This document shows positions 21,380-32,699 of a stretch of DNA of 64,000 bases, in pieces; position 1 is the first letter of the stretch; every line of letters begins with the position of its first letter. The notes below the pieces were generated by a model. It was not told where the DNA came from, made no database searches, and worked only from the letters and a program-made list of their open reading frames with translations. Origin of the DNA: Acanthosepion lycidas (Eukaryota > Mollusca > Cephalopoda > Sepiida > Sepiidae); the NCBI GenBank assembly GCA_963932145.1, contig OZ010573.1, forward strand, positions 88,056,163 through 88,120,162, written 5' to 3'. The translations under genes and the position numbers were made by a program.

Positions 21380-21959
21380 ACAAAGAAAAAGAAGAGAGAA
21401 AAATAATTATAAGGACCATATAGAAATGTAATGTATTTAGTTATGTTTATAATCGGTTCAACCAAACAAAATAATTTATGTTAACTAAGATGTCATAAAA
21501 CATAGATTCAAAATTCAACGGATACATATGGCATATTTGAAACAGAATTTAGACACAATATAACGACATACGAACGGTTAGCATTTTTGCTGAACGAGAA
21601 GCATAATGCAACAGTAATTATTTAATACCATGTAAAAAAAAACTCTTTAAAAAAATAAAAGGAAAAACATGAAAAAATTATCAAAATTACAAAACAAAAA
21701 ATAGAAAATTAAAACAAAATAATAAACTAAATAAACTAACCAAAACTTAAAAGTTCATACATCATATAAATAAGTGATATAAATAAATCAATAAGATAAT
21801 AAACTATATAAAATTATACTTAATAGTTATATAAAATATTACCAGTAATGTTAGAGGAATAACGTATATACACTACTACCTCAAAAAATCTAACTTACTA
21901 AAGATAAGTTTAGAATATTTACAAGTTTATTCATCATAAAAGAAGTGATTATTAAATTT

Positions 21960-22335
21960 TAAAATTTAACAAGATCGTAAGGTCAAAGGCGAATTACGCT
22001 TGCAATTGGCAGTTTGTTCCAATCTTTGATTTAACAACTCGTCACTATTTAAAATATTATTAACTGCATTTTCTCCTGTAAACACAGGAAACAAGATTCA
22101 TATACGGATCTACATGCTCTAGCTAGTTATATATATTTCATTTAACTTTAGGTGATTTATTTTCTTCTTTCAACTTGCAAAAATATTTTGAAAGTGAAGT
22201 TCTATTTCTATAAGTAGCATTAGTAAAAGAAGGTAGGTGTTTATACAAGCGATCTTTGAAAGTATTCATAGTGCTGACAATATAATTTTTTTCACTCCTC
22301 GGATTTTCTATTGACGAAATCGAAAACATATTCAA
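21960..22335 (-). pseudogene. Penelope-like GIY-YIG endonuclease fragment
   Basis: Minus-strand reading gives NYIVSTMNTFKDRLYKHLPS (GIY-YIG core), SLSKYFCKLKEENKSPKVK, then after a break NILNSDELLNQRLEQTANC, the usual LLN.R.E motif near the C-terminus. The middle with the CPLC cluster is missing. It continues the RT remnant upstream at 22600-23010. Confidence 0.78.
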
Positions 22336-22599
22336 AAGGAATTAAGTCAAGCATTCTTTAGATCATGTGCATTGATTAAGGTTCCTAAAATTACATTGGT
22401 TGCTGTCCCTAACTATATTAGAATTAGTACTTGCATTATGGTAATTATTGTCAAATCAGTTAAGTGTTTTATTGTTGTGCAAATTTATTATTTTCTGATT
22501 ATTGGTACAGCTATAGCTTAGTTTTAATATATTCCAAATTAAAATTTTACTTTGGGGATTGCTTTTCAGAAATTGTTTGTAAATTAAATCTAGAAACAT

Positions 22600-23010
22600 A
22601 TTTCCTAACTATGTACTAACTAATTGGTTAAATGAAGTTGTATACCAGATGATCTTCCCGTTTCTATTTCTTTTCTTAGAACTACCATTATATTCTATAA
22701 AGTGAATTTCAGAGGATTTATATCCACTATGCCTAAGAACTTTAATATATACAGTTCTAAGTTTCTCGAACAACTCTTTGTTAGAAGAGTGTTGGTTAAT
22801 CCGACGTTCTAAAGAGGAAAGTATATAGATTGGGCGTGAATTGTTCTTCATATAAGGCTGAAATTTTTCATAGACTAAATTTAATGTTACACTTAGAAAA
22901 TCAACTGTTTGATATTAGCACTTATTTTTACGTTAAGATCTAACGTTTATCAACTATATTTCTCGTAGAGATTTTTACAGTCAGTAGGCCATTATTCCTA
23001 TAGAGCCCTA
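22600..23010 (-). pseudogene. Penelope-like RT C-terminal fragment
   Basis: Minus-strand reading gives IGLYRNNGLLTVK (the conserved block after the catalytic YADD of Penelope RTs), a broken stretch, then NNSRPIYILSSLERRINQHS, VLRHSGYKSSEIHF, KKRNRNGKIIWYTTSFNQLV. The last part overlaps in content with the start of the plus-strand copy at 19083. Stops and frameshifts make it a relic. Confidence 0.8.
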
Positions 23011-23032
23011 TACTGCTTATGAAGAGATTACT

Positions 23033-23062
23033 CTCTCTCTCCCCCCTCTCTCTCTCTCTCTC

Positions 23063-23105
<43 letters not shown>
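23033..23105. repeat. (CT)n-(TA)n microsatellite at the 5' side of the Penelope relic
   Basis: A ct/cc run passes into about 19 TA units. Confidence 0.95.
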
Positions 23106-23108
<3 letters not shown>

Positions 23109-25690
23109 CAGATTAGGATAGTGTCATATTAACATCTTAAGTTCGATAGATATAAAGAAAAGCAGAAATACGAAGAGCTTCAATCCATCGATTGATAGAT
23201 AAATATGAACAGCTTAATCTAGAAAGATATAACGATCAAACAAACGAGATAAGATAAACACATCTAATATGACATTCACTTCAAAATTACCAATTATAAT
23301 ATTTAAAGTAATCTGAAAGTATTTAGAAAATTATTTATAAAATGAGATAAAAAGAGATTTGAAGCACCTTTTTAAAAGCATTCTCTTTGTTTTCTTGATT
23401 AATTTTATCTTATTTATCCTTCTATTCTTATTATATTTTATGTTGCTAATATTTTCACCATATGTTAATTTCATTGTCATCTGCTACAGCCACTTTTATA
23501 ATAAAAGCTTTCTTTTTCTTCTACCTTTGATTATACATCATCAACGATGTCTTTAATTGAATATTGCTTCATTCTTGTCACTTTCTTTCCCGGCAATTTT
23601 TTTCTTTTTAGCCTTGCATCTTTTGATGAATGCTGAATAAAAGGACATTTCCATTAAATGGTTTTGCAAGAATATTTTGGAATTGTCTTTAAATGACATC
23701 GAAATATTCAGCAAAATCAAATTGAAAATAAAATAGGAAATGCAAAGGAATAAAACTGCCAAATCAAAGCGAGAATAAAAGATTAAAAAAAATTAGAAAA
23801 AACACAAAGAAATAAACTAAACGTCACTTTTAAGAAATTTACTTTCTCTTTTTTTAACTTTCACTTATTTTAATTTTTCTTTTTTTTTTCTCTGCGAGGC
23901 GCAGTTCTTTATAAGTGTTTGTCGTCCGGTATAAGGTTTTTATTTTATTTTATTTTTTAAATGGAATTGACATAATGACGTGTTTTCATAACAATATATT
24001 TTCAATTTTAAACTATTGCTATCTGTTATTTAGCAGAAGTAATTTACTTTTTTTTTTATATAAGAGAACTTTTATAGAAAATCATTCAGGAATGATTCTT
24101 TTCTTTTGCGCTTTACTGTGGAGTATCGTAACATTTAGTGGCACGCAATACAAAATTGGTGAACCGTGGTGCGAATTTCGTCTAGCATTGACTTCGTTCT
24201 TTTCGCCATCTTGTTTTTAAGAAAGTTGTTAGATTCATGAAATCATAAATGTTCTTAAATAATGCCTCAAAGTCCTTTTAAAAATTAATGACTTTTTAAA
24301 GTTATTAATGGCTTAAAAAAGAATGAAATGAAACCACTTCTTAAAGCAGTTATTTGTGACTAGCAAAGAAGATTATGTTCGCTCGCCTTGGTTGGTCTCC
24401 TATCAAACAAGAACTGGCAACCTTCAAGTGGATCGTTCTTAAACTTTAACTCCCTTTAGGAAACCCGGCAACTAAATTGCCAGCGATTGATACTGTTACA
24501 AAGTAATTAGTTTGTTTAAATAAAATGTAGATCAGAAGGTATGATTATTATTTATTTATTTTTGGTTGCGTGAACGAAAACTTCTTCAAAAACATTTTAA
24601 TTTATTTGTATGACACAAGGCTCTAAAACATCAGAAATACAAGACAACAATGTATTTTCAATAAATAATGAAAGCATTTATATTACAACAATATACAAGA
24701 TTAAATGATGAACTGACTCCGGAAATTTATACTGAGTTGCTGAATTGAAAGTTAATGTTTTATACACATTTTTTTTATTTTATGTCAAGTAAAATTTGTC
24801 TTTGTTTTTTGTGTTCAAAATGTATGTCAAGAATATAGGATTTGTAATGAATAAATCAGTTCGGAGTCAAACAAATTGTTTTTAAACAAATCTTTTATTT
24901 AAGAATTTAAATATTAAGAATGCGTTAGAAGTTGTCTACCTTTATCTGTTAAATTGTTTAAATTATTTTTTTTATCTGAAATAAGATAATATTTGAAAAT
25001 TGCTTGACGAATGTAGATTCCAGTTGAAAGGAAAATTGTCAAAGAAGAAAGTGTTGTTCTTCCACAAAAGGTTCGTCGTAGGTAATTCTTGAAAGTTTGT
25101 TGAGTGAGAAAAATACTCGAACACAAGTTGAAGATTAAAAGTTAAGAATCGTGTTTAAAGAGAAACTTTTAATCGTTACACTTCTGAGTTGATTTGATAT
25201 AAATTATCGAGAGTTCCTTGCCGAAAACTTTGTTGGAAAAAAAAATGTGCTGAGAATTAGCTCTCAGTCGAAAAGTTAATACTGGTAAAAATTTCCAGAT
25301 TTGGAAATAAATATCAAACAATGAAAAATACTTTCAGCAGCGGTGTATGTTGTGGTAATATTATCGTTGTCTCACTGATGACATCCTCTCGGGTTGTTGC
25401 ATTTATTTTGTTTCAGATCACATGACCGGATCCAAAAATCTTGGCGTCAAAATAGATTGCGTAGGCGTTGTATCCATTTTTACATTTAACGACCAATCAG
25501 CATTCAGACATAAATAAAATCTCTGTGAACCACGACTGCACAAAATTTGCCGTCGAAAGAAATTATAACATAGAAAATGCATTGAATTTTTTTTTTCGAC
25601 CAATAGTATTCGCTGAACCGAAAATAATAATAATATAATACAAACAAATAGAAGCAGAATGCTAAAATACGTTCCATAAGTATTGACAGT
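23106..25690. other. AT-rich spacer, nothing recognised
   Basis: About 2.6 kb with only short open frames rich in Phe, Ile, Leu and Asn. I found no match to elements elsewhere in the window. Confidence 0.5.
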
Positions 25691-25934
25691 TTCATGTTGA
25701 TAGATAGATAGATAGATATGAACAAATTAGTATATATAGATATATATATATGAAAAAATTCGAATAAATAGATAGACAGACATACAGATAATCATACAGA
25801 CATACAGACGAACATGCATACAAAGAGATAGATATTAGGTTGGTGCAAAAATAATGACGTAATAATGTCGTTTTTTGACGTATTTTTAACGTCAAAAAAC
25901 GACATTATTACGTCATTATTTTTGCACCAACCTA

Positions 25935-25990
<56 letters not shown>

Positions 25991-26046
25991 CCATATAAAC
26001 ATAGACAAACATAAAAAGGAACATAAAGACATTCAGAGAAGCATAC

Positions 26047-26097
<51 letters not shown>

Positions 26098-26155
26098 CAT
26101 AGACAAGCATAAAAATGAACATACAGACATTCAGACAAGCATATATACATACAGG

Positions 26156-26220
<65 letters not shown>
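25690..26220. repeat. (GATA)n-dominated compound microsatellite
   Basis: Several long gata/tagatagata runs (25700, 25936-25990, 26048-26095, 26155-26220) are separated by cataca-type spacers and host a MITE at 25835-25935. The minus-strand YLSIYLSI frames through here are microsatellite translation. Confidence 0.93.
25835..25935. mobile_element. Palindromic mariner MITE, copy 2
   Basis: A 101-base copy with ends ttaggttggtg/caccaacctaa, bounded by TA (25833-25834) and TA (25936-25937), the expected mariner target duplication. The arms pair perfectly (gacgtaataatgtcgttttt with its complement) around a loop of about 9 bases. It sits inside the GATA array. Confidence 0.95.
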
Positions 26221-26601
26221 TGTTGACATGCATACATTCACAAGAAATATTCGTTACACATCCCATCTTTGAATTTCAGCAACCAAATGCGTATGTATGT
26301 AGACAACAGTACACATATATATACATATGTCAAGTTCCATACTGTCCACATATGCTTATCTTTGAATGAGACCCGGCGGGCGAGGGCGTGTGTATGTGTG
26401 TCTGCGTACCTCAATGGGTGTACTGACATGCATCTGTATTTGCATTAGCATGAATGACATCACGACGACGACCCCCCCACTTCCATAATAACACCAATAC
26501 ACGCAATCTACATAAATCCAAAATTTAAAAAAAAAATTAACCAGTTTGTCTGACGATCGCAAAAGCATGAAACCCTGGCTCACAAACTCACATCAATCCA
26601 A

Positions 26602-26605
<4 letters not shown>
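26221..26605. other. Spacer, nothing recognised
   Basis: No coding motif or repeat copy seen. Confidence 0.5.

Positions 26606-26660
<55 letters not shown>
26606..26660. repeat. (TA)n-(TG)n microsatellite
   Basis: About 13 TA units are followed by about 13 TG units. Confidence 0.95.
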
Positions 26661-26662
<2 letters not shown>

Positions 26663-26759
26663 AGTGTATTTTTAGGCAGCATATTTTCATTCAAACAGGT
26701 TTGGTGAAATAATTTGGACATATGTCGATAAGCTTTTGGTTGTGAACTTTGTGATATTT

Positions 26760-26766
<7 letters not shown>

Positions 26767-26819
<53 letters not shown>

Positions 26820-27098
26820 AACACTTACGCCCATTTTTTTAAAATACTTGGTCTAGCCATTACCATAGTAATTTTAATTTTAATAATGAATATGCTTATA
26901 AAAACGCGTAAATTTCAAGAATTAGTTATTCCCAAAAAAAAATTTCGCTTGAAGATGGAACAGAGCTTGGTACTTTAATTCAATTTAATTCAAATAATTA
27001 TATTGAAGTTTTCGGCTCTTGTTTTGAAACATGAGAACTCTTATGTTACGATGGAATCATATTTTTAAATAAATAATTATAACCATATATACATATAC

Positions 27099-27178
<80 letters not shown>
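26767..27178 (+). mobile_element. Penelope 3'-end fragment between two (TA)n runs
   Basis: The core 26816-27085 is closely similar to 20045-20320, the 3' end of the plus-strand Penelope copy. It is flanked by (TA)n at 26767-26815 and, after a short cataca stretch, at 27111-27178. No coding sequence remains, so it is a very short 5'-truncated insertion. Confidence 0.82.
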
Positions 27179-27183
<5 letters not shown>

Positions 27184-27485
27184 TCTATTCGAAAACTATA
27201 ACATAAATATGTTATAAAATCACTACAAAAATACCCATTTTTTTTCAACACCTCTGGTGTCTTAACAAATGATGATGTTGAATGTAGAATAAAGGATTTT
27301 AAAAGATTCAAATCAATTAACCACCCCTCGAAAGGGGAAACGATTGGTCCTTCCCCTTTACATTTAGCCATTTTCAAGGATGAAATATTTTAACTGGTAA
27401 TAAGAAATAGTTTCTTGCATGTATGTATTTATATAATGTTTTCATTTTTCGAAACACAGTCAAATTATTGTGTCGATGTGCATAG
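27179..27485. other. Spacer, nothing recognised
   Basis: About 300 bases with no match elsewhere in the window. Confidence 0.5.
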
Positions 27486-28225
27486 TTGATATTACTGGAT
27501 GTTTTCGTTTACCTGGAAATTGATTAGTAACGTGCTATCTCTCAATGACATGGCGTTCAGATGGGGCTGGGTGGATTTACCCGACTGTTACCTTGGTTTA
27601 GAAGAAACGGCTTCGCACGCCTTCTACCATTCTCCTCCGGTACGCACTTTCTGGGGCTATGTCGGCGAGTTGACAGCAAATTATGCTCATCGTTCTCGCA
27701 TACACGTGCGACAATATGTCGTATCCGTATTCTAGGGTGAAACGAATGGTGTTTCTAAAATTGCTAGCCGTGGCAAGCACAGCAATCTTGATGACGCGAA
27801 AGGAGGAAATCTTGTGACACGAACGCTATTCTCATCAAGATCTGATCGGATACTTTCAGCATCGGCTGAAAATGATGATCAGAACCGATAGAAAGTGTTT
27901 GACGTCGACAGATTTCAACGAAAAGTCGGTGAAAGTATCTATCCATGATTTCCATTTTTATGTTTTCTTCGTCCCAACGGGGTGTTTTCCTGAGTACCAT
28001 CCCCTAGTTAAGTTAGACTGTCTTATGTGTACTTAGTTAATGTGAGTAAATGTCGTTTCCGGCCTGTGTCTAGCTCTTTACTTCTGTTATGGACCAATTT
28101 GAGATTCCTAACCTCCTCAGCTTGTTTTTTTGGCCTTCTTTTCATCTCGACATTTTTTATTTCCTCACAGCCACATTTATTTTACCCTAACCATTCCGTT
28201 AGAGAGTAAGATTCTTGAATCTGTC
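27486..28225 (+). pseudogene. Tx1-like LINE, 3' fragment of ORF2 and UTR
   Basis: The plus strand reads FTWKLISNVLSLNDMAFRWG, then LEETASHAFYHS and a VGEL block, then after frameshifts VKRMVFLKLLA and LIGYFQHRLKMMIRTDRK. This matches the last 200 residues of the ORF2 at 5154 on the other strand, but the DCERC pair is reduced to DC. The non-coding part 27985-28225 matches the minus-strand LINE 3' UTR (aatgtgagtaa, tttggccttcttttcatctcga). It is older and more decayed than the 4.5-9.8 kb copy. Confidence 0.85.
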
Positions 28226-29221
28226 CGATGACAGAATACAGCGGTATATAGTGAGATATAGGTATGTGAATATAGATAGGGGTTTAGGACATGTGTAGAA
28301 GTGTATATGAGTATGGATATATAAAAGATTATAAAAAAGGACCTAATTTTCTCCTAGTGACAATTTATACAAATCTCTCCTCTAATATTCTCCAATTGGA
28401 AGTGAGTTTTGGATAGCACGGAGGTAAAGTTTAAATTGGTAATTTAATTCAAATTGAAATATACTACCCCATTGTTGATGATAAAATTATTAAAATTATT
28501 TAAATTGGAATAACCGTTGATAATTGGGTACCTAAAAACAACCACGAGTTTATTTAATGAACAAAAATCAAACGAATAGATGTCAACTTAACAACCAATA
28601 AGACAAAAGTTTTTTATAAAAAAAGATTACTAAATATAAAATGGATTACTCTTCCAATGTACTGTCTATGAGTTTCTCTAATCGACTGTTTCATAGAAAA
28701 TACCCAAAACTCCAACGAACTTCAAATTAAATTCTTAGTAGATTGTTTAGACATTTAGATTTACATCAAACCTTAACCTCCCAAATATGCCCGTTAAAGT
28801 AACGCGAATTAACAGCGTCTAAGAATTTGAATGAAACCTGTCCTCGTGGAATGTAATTTATTAGTGTTGCTGTAGATTCTTCCTTTAATGTCGGTCTTCA
28901 CCCCTTACCCATCGATATCTAGAGACAAGACGCGTTGACCTTAAACAACGTCTAGCCGACAGACAGGGTGTCAAGAATAAGGAATTGAAATGGTACACCT
29001 AAAACACTCACATCTTAACTTCTCTCTCCCACCTTACTTCCCCATTTCGTTAATTTTACATATGCTTGACGAGGTCCATCAAAAACGTGTGAATTTCTTT
29101 TCATTTTTCATTTCAACCCTTGGAAGTAAAGTCTGATGATCCATAGCCCTGTTAAAGGGGTTGTGGTGAAATAACTTATTACATGGAATCTTAAAGTGGT
29201 CTGTTTTTATTAAAAAAAATC

Positions 29222-29222
<1 letters not shown>
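28226..29222. other. Spacer, nothing recognised
   Basis: About 1 kb between two possible parts of one LINE copy (27486-28225 and the tail at 29572); it may contain unrecognised insertions. Confidence 0.45.
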
Positions 29223-29300
<78 letters not shown>

Positions 29301-29393
29301 TTTATGAAAAACTAGCTAATCCGTATGGGTAAACCTAAGGAGGATATAATCCAGAGAGCTCAATGTAAATCCAGAAATCCAGAGCAAATAATT

Positions 29394-29456
<63 letters not shown>
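29223..29456. repeat. (TA)n-(TG)n and (TA)n microsatellites
   Basis: (TA)n at 29223-29262, (TG)n to 29298, then after 97 bases a second (TA)n at 29396-29456. Confidence 0.95.
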
Positions 29457-29458
<2 letters not shown>

Positions 29459-29571
29459 CGAACATTTGTACATAAGAAATTTTTAAATCATGTTGTAAAT
29501 TGTGTAGGTGCTCTTTATGTATGGGGTATTTTGGTATATGTAAGAGTAAAAGACGAAGTATGACGCCTTTT

Positions 29572-29690
29572 GGTATATGCGTTATTTGTAATGAATGAAT
29601 GGGTCTTGAATCCAATTAGCTAGGTATAGGATAGTTTAGGATGGCCGGTCTCACTACATTTTTGGCCATGTGTCACAATTATTGCATTTC
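29572..29690 (+). mobile_element. Tx1-like LINE tail fragment, plus strand
   Basis: taatgaatgaatgggtc, then ttagctaggtataggatagt and tggccatgtgtcacaatt precede an aataaa at about 29677. These are the same landmarks as in the tails at 3887-4482, here in opposite orientation and about 120 bases long. The sequence after aataaa differs from the 16-base motif at the main copy. Confidence 0.8.
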
Positions 29691-29983
29691 AACATAATAA
29701 ACATTTGCATCATTAGCAAATAGAAAAATAAAGTTTCAGCAAGTTTACAATTTTTATTTATTTGTAAGTTTGTATGTTAGGCTATCTCTTAAACAGGTAA
29801 ATACGTTAAAATGCCTAAGTAGTATCCAATTCTATCATTAGTAAATAGAAAATAAAGCCAATGATATATTTTGAATTTGTAGCCTTATTGCGTATATGGT
29901 AAAAGCGAATTTTGTTTTGGGGTTGAATTCATCAAAAAGTTCATCGATTTCTAACACAAGAATATTACTAAAAAATCATAACC

Positions 29984-29988
<5 letters not shown>

Positions 29989-30058
<70 letters not shown>
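29989..30058. repeat. (TA)n microsatellite
   Basis: About 35 TA units. Confidence 0.95.
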
Positions 30059-30062
<4 letters not shown>

Positions 30063-30214
30063 CCATTTTATTCAATTATACATGCACCATTGTCAGGTAG
30101 CCCTTAGATATCCTTTAAAAAATCCACCAGGTTTTAACGTGAAAAATTTATCAACCAATTTTTTATGTAATTATAATTCTAGAACGTTTGCCTAATCAAA
30201 GCTTTTTACTTTCA

Positions 30215-30560
30215 TCAAAAGAATTAATAATCGGTTGTAATTTGTAGCCAATATGGCGGGTGGAGTAGAACATACTAACCGAGTTCCACAATTTTTCCTA
30301 TAATCCTTACTGTATACGACATTGCATTGTCATGAGGGAGAACAGTATTTTTCCAGTTGATGTCCGCAGGGAGCTTTTCGACCAAACAATGATGCACACG
30401 CGCTGTTGCATCAGCAACAACGCGTGTGCATCATATCAATGTGCATTTAGTGTTTTATTGGCCTTAAGAGTTCTAAATGAATAATCCTTCGGCGTTCACA
30501 CCATATAGTAACATATACGTTTTTTCCCTGAGATTATACGGCCACTTCAAGTTTAAAATC
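30215..30560 (-). pseudogene. Mariner-like transposase fragment
   Basis: The minus strand reads, with frame changes, HLELLRPIKTLNAH, then INWKNTVLPHDNAMSYTVRI (HDNA is the second catalytic Asp block of mariner DD34D transposases) and GKIVELG followed by LLHPPY. The DNA-binding half and the third Asp are not readable. It carries an internal 20-base inverted repeat at 30389-30434. A 5S-headed SINE begins directly after it. Confidence 0.72.
30389..30434. repeat. 20-base inverted repeat, 6-base loop
   Basis: Arms 30389-30408 and 30415-30434 pair at 19 of 20 positions around catcag. Confidence 0.95.
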
Positions 30561-30572
30561 GCATACATCGTA

Positions 30573-30885
30573 TGCCTGATCAGTACCTAGATAGGTGACA
30601 ACTTGGGTATACCAGGTGATGTAAGCTTGAATGTTCAGGTGGTCTAATGGATAATAGATCGTAATTGGTAATCGGATAGACAAATTAAAATTCCAGTTGG
30701 CTCTGTTATATTCATTTATGCGGAAATAACATTAGTAAGAATAAAAATCTTCATCCCCCGCAGCTATTGCCTTATTACAAATATTTGTATCACTAAATCA
30801 TTATTATTTCCAAAAATAAATTTTAACGCTCTAAAAATGTTTTCTGGCGTTAAATAACCTGCAAAGTACAAAACAAATCAATCGA
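30573..30885 (+). mobile_element. 5S rRNA/tRNA-headed SINE, copy A
   Basis: The head tcagtacctagataggtgac, then tgggtataccaggtgatgta, resembles the 3' half of 5S rRNA with its internal promoter region. A tRNA-like part (ggtggtctaatggataa) follows, then a body shared with the copies at 53289, 56875 and 57719 (gttatattcattta), and an A-rich end at about 30880. The 5' half of the 5S part is missing. Confidence 0.75.
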
Positions 30886-31173
30886 TCAAAACCATAGAAC
30901 TCAGCTTTTAGGATCCTTTGTGGTAATTCATTTTAGTTAAACCATTGCTTAGTGCGCAGAACATAGTCGTATGCTAGCGTACTCCAGATTTTTATCTCCT
31001 ACGTCATTAGTAGTTAAGATAATGTGTTCATCGTTACAATTTCTTCTCCAATAGAGAAATCACTTAATACTGAAACTAATAGAAAAGCTTTGAAATCCAA
31101 GCTTTAAAATAAGTAATGATTTCGAAAGAGACGATGAAATAATCTAATGAATTATTCAATATAAAAAGGAAAT

Positions 31174-31599
31174 GAAACTGTTGTGGATTCCGAGATGAAT
31201 TCGGTATCCAAGGAATGACAAACGCAATGATAATACATTTTATTACATATATTTAATTATAAATATATGTAATAAAATGTATTTACACAATCATACAAAG
31301 AGTAATACTGTTAGTAAGTCCAGGAACGTGGTTAGTAGCAAATACAGATAGATATATACAGTCTCGAAGTAGGACTTCCTTAGAGTCTAAGTGCTTGTAA
31401 CTGACTTCTACAAGAGGTTATCTCACACTATCTCCGTTGGTATATTCTCTCACTCTCCGACTGACGAATGCCTTACGACTGCCGACTACTACCACTACTG
31501 CCCTCACAGACTGTAACTCTGGGTGTTTAACGGGAGCAGTCCAGGTACACTTGGTAGAGTCCACTTATATGAAAAAGGGGCGGACCCCATAACAGAAAC
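31174..31599. mobile_element. Solo LTR with 5-base target duplication
   Basis: The segment 31179-31594 starts TGTTGTGG and ends CCATAACA, the TG...CA ends of a retrotransposon LTR. It is flanked by gaaac on both sides (31174-31178 and 31595-31599). At 416 bases it has a typical LTR length. No internal retroelement genes adjoin it, so it is best read as a solo LTR left by recombination. The orientation and superfamily are not determined. Confidence 0.72.
31233..31282. repeat. Perfect 23-base stem hairpin inside the LTR
   Basis: Arms 31233-31255 and 31260-31282 are exact reverse complements around the loop atta. The right arm contains AATAAA on plus and the left arm contains it on minus. Confidence 0.95.
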
Positions 31600-32699
31600 T
31601 AAGAAATATCTTATGAAAATAATCATATAAATAAAAGGAAATGAAACTAAGAAACATCCCTATGAAATAAACTAAGAAGTTTAGAGGCCAGGAATAAAAG
31701 AAAATAGGAAAAAATTGTTAAGATTTCGCTGAAGCAAAGTTGGGAAATCTTCAATCGTTCTGTTGCAAATTTATAAATTCTAAAGCCAGAAGTTAATTTT
31801 TTCGAACGAATGTGCCCTAGAATAATATAAAATGTTTCAAGGAAAGCAGCGAATATTCCTAAATTTTTAATGTTTGCGACATTTATATCAATGGCAATTA
31901 ATTAATATTTATATAGTATTTTATAGAAAGAATACAGAACTCAGTAATCTTCCTTTTCTTTCAGAACAAAACTCAATTATACATTTATTTTATAGAATTC
32001 GATATTTTTTCTTGTTAAATTTGTAGAATCAACCGAAATAAATATAAAGTATGTTTCTTTGAATGTCATCTAATAATCTAATTTTCTTTTCTTAATCGTC
32101 GATACTTTAGTTGCGCTGACATTTGGAATATCGACAATAAAAATCGCCTCTGGATTCTTTCTCATATATCTTATCTGGCTTTGGAAAAAAAGGTTAATAT
32201 GGCATTTTCGTGTATTCGTTAAACTCTTACGTTTATCTTACAAAGCTTATAAAATCTCAAAATCTCAAAATATATTATTCCTGCCTAAGAAACTCAATTA
32301 TAAAAAGAAATGATTTTAACGTATACATTCTTGAAAGAAAACCAGATTTCCAAAGGTTTAAGTCTATGAATCTCACAAATTCTTTATAATATGAATACAA
32401 ATCTACAGTTCGCTTGAAATTATTATTCAAATCACATAAACTTCAATGACTTGAATTTGCTTTGAAACATTTTTGTAAAATTGTAATCGATTAAGACATA
32501 AAAAGAAAGCGTGATTTAAAATTTTATGTAGTTTCATAATATTTTAATAAAGTTATTGGGTATATTATAAAAACTGATGTTTAAAGTTATGCAAAACGAG
32601 AAAATCACTTTTTAATTAAATAACAATGTAATAAAATCATCAATAAATTATCAACATCTATAATAGAAGAAATAACAAACATATATGATAATTCTTTGA
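31600..32699. other. AT-rich spacer, nothing recognised
   Basis: About 1.1 kb without a recognised element. Confidence 0.5.

Larger units (their letters stand above)
20488..23060 (-). mobile_element. Penelope-like element, decayed, minus strand
   Basis: RT-end motifs lie at 22600-23010 and GIY-YIG motifs at 21960-22335 on the minus strand. A long 3' region with a minisatellite follows, and a hammerhead-like terminal part ends at the (TA)n at 20487. Its 5' side abuts a CT/TA microsatellite (23033-23105). The 3' sequence differs from that of the plus-strand neighbour, so it is a different subfamily. Confidence 0.78.

Noticed and set aside
25792..26266. [12 protein letters not shown] proteins
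   Set aside because: Translation of (GATA)n.
30360..30440. Candidate microRNA hairpin
   Set aside because: The hairpin lies in decayed mariner coding sequence and the stem is only 20 bases; no support beyond pairing.
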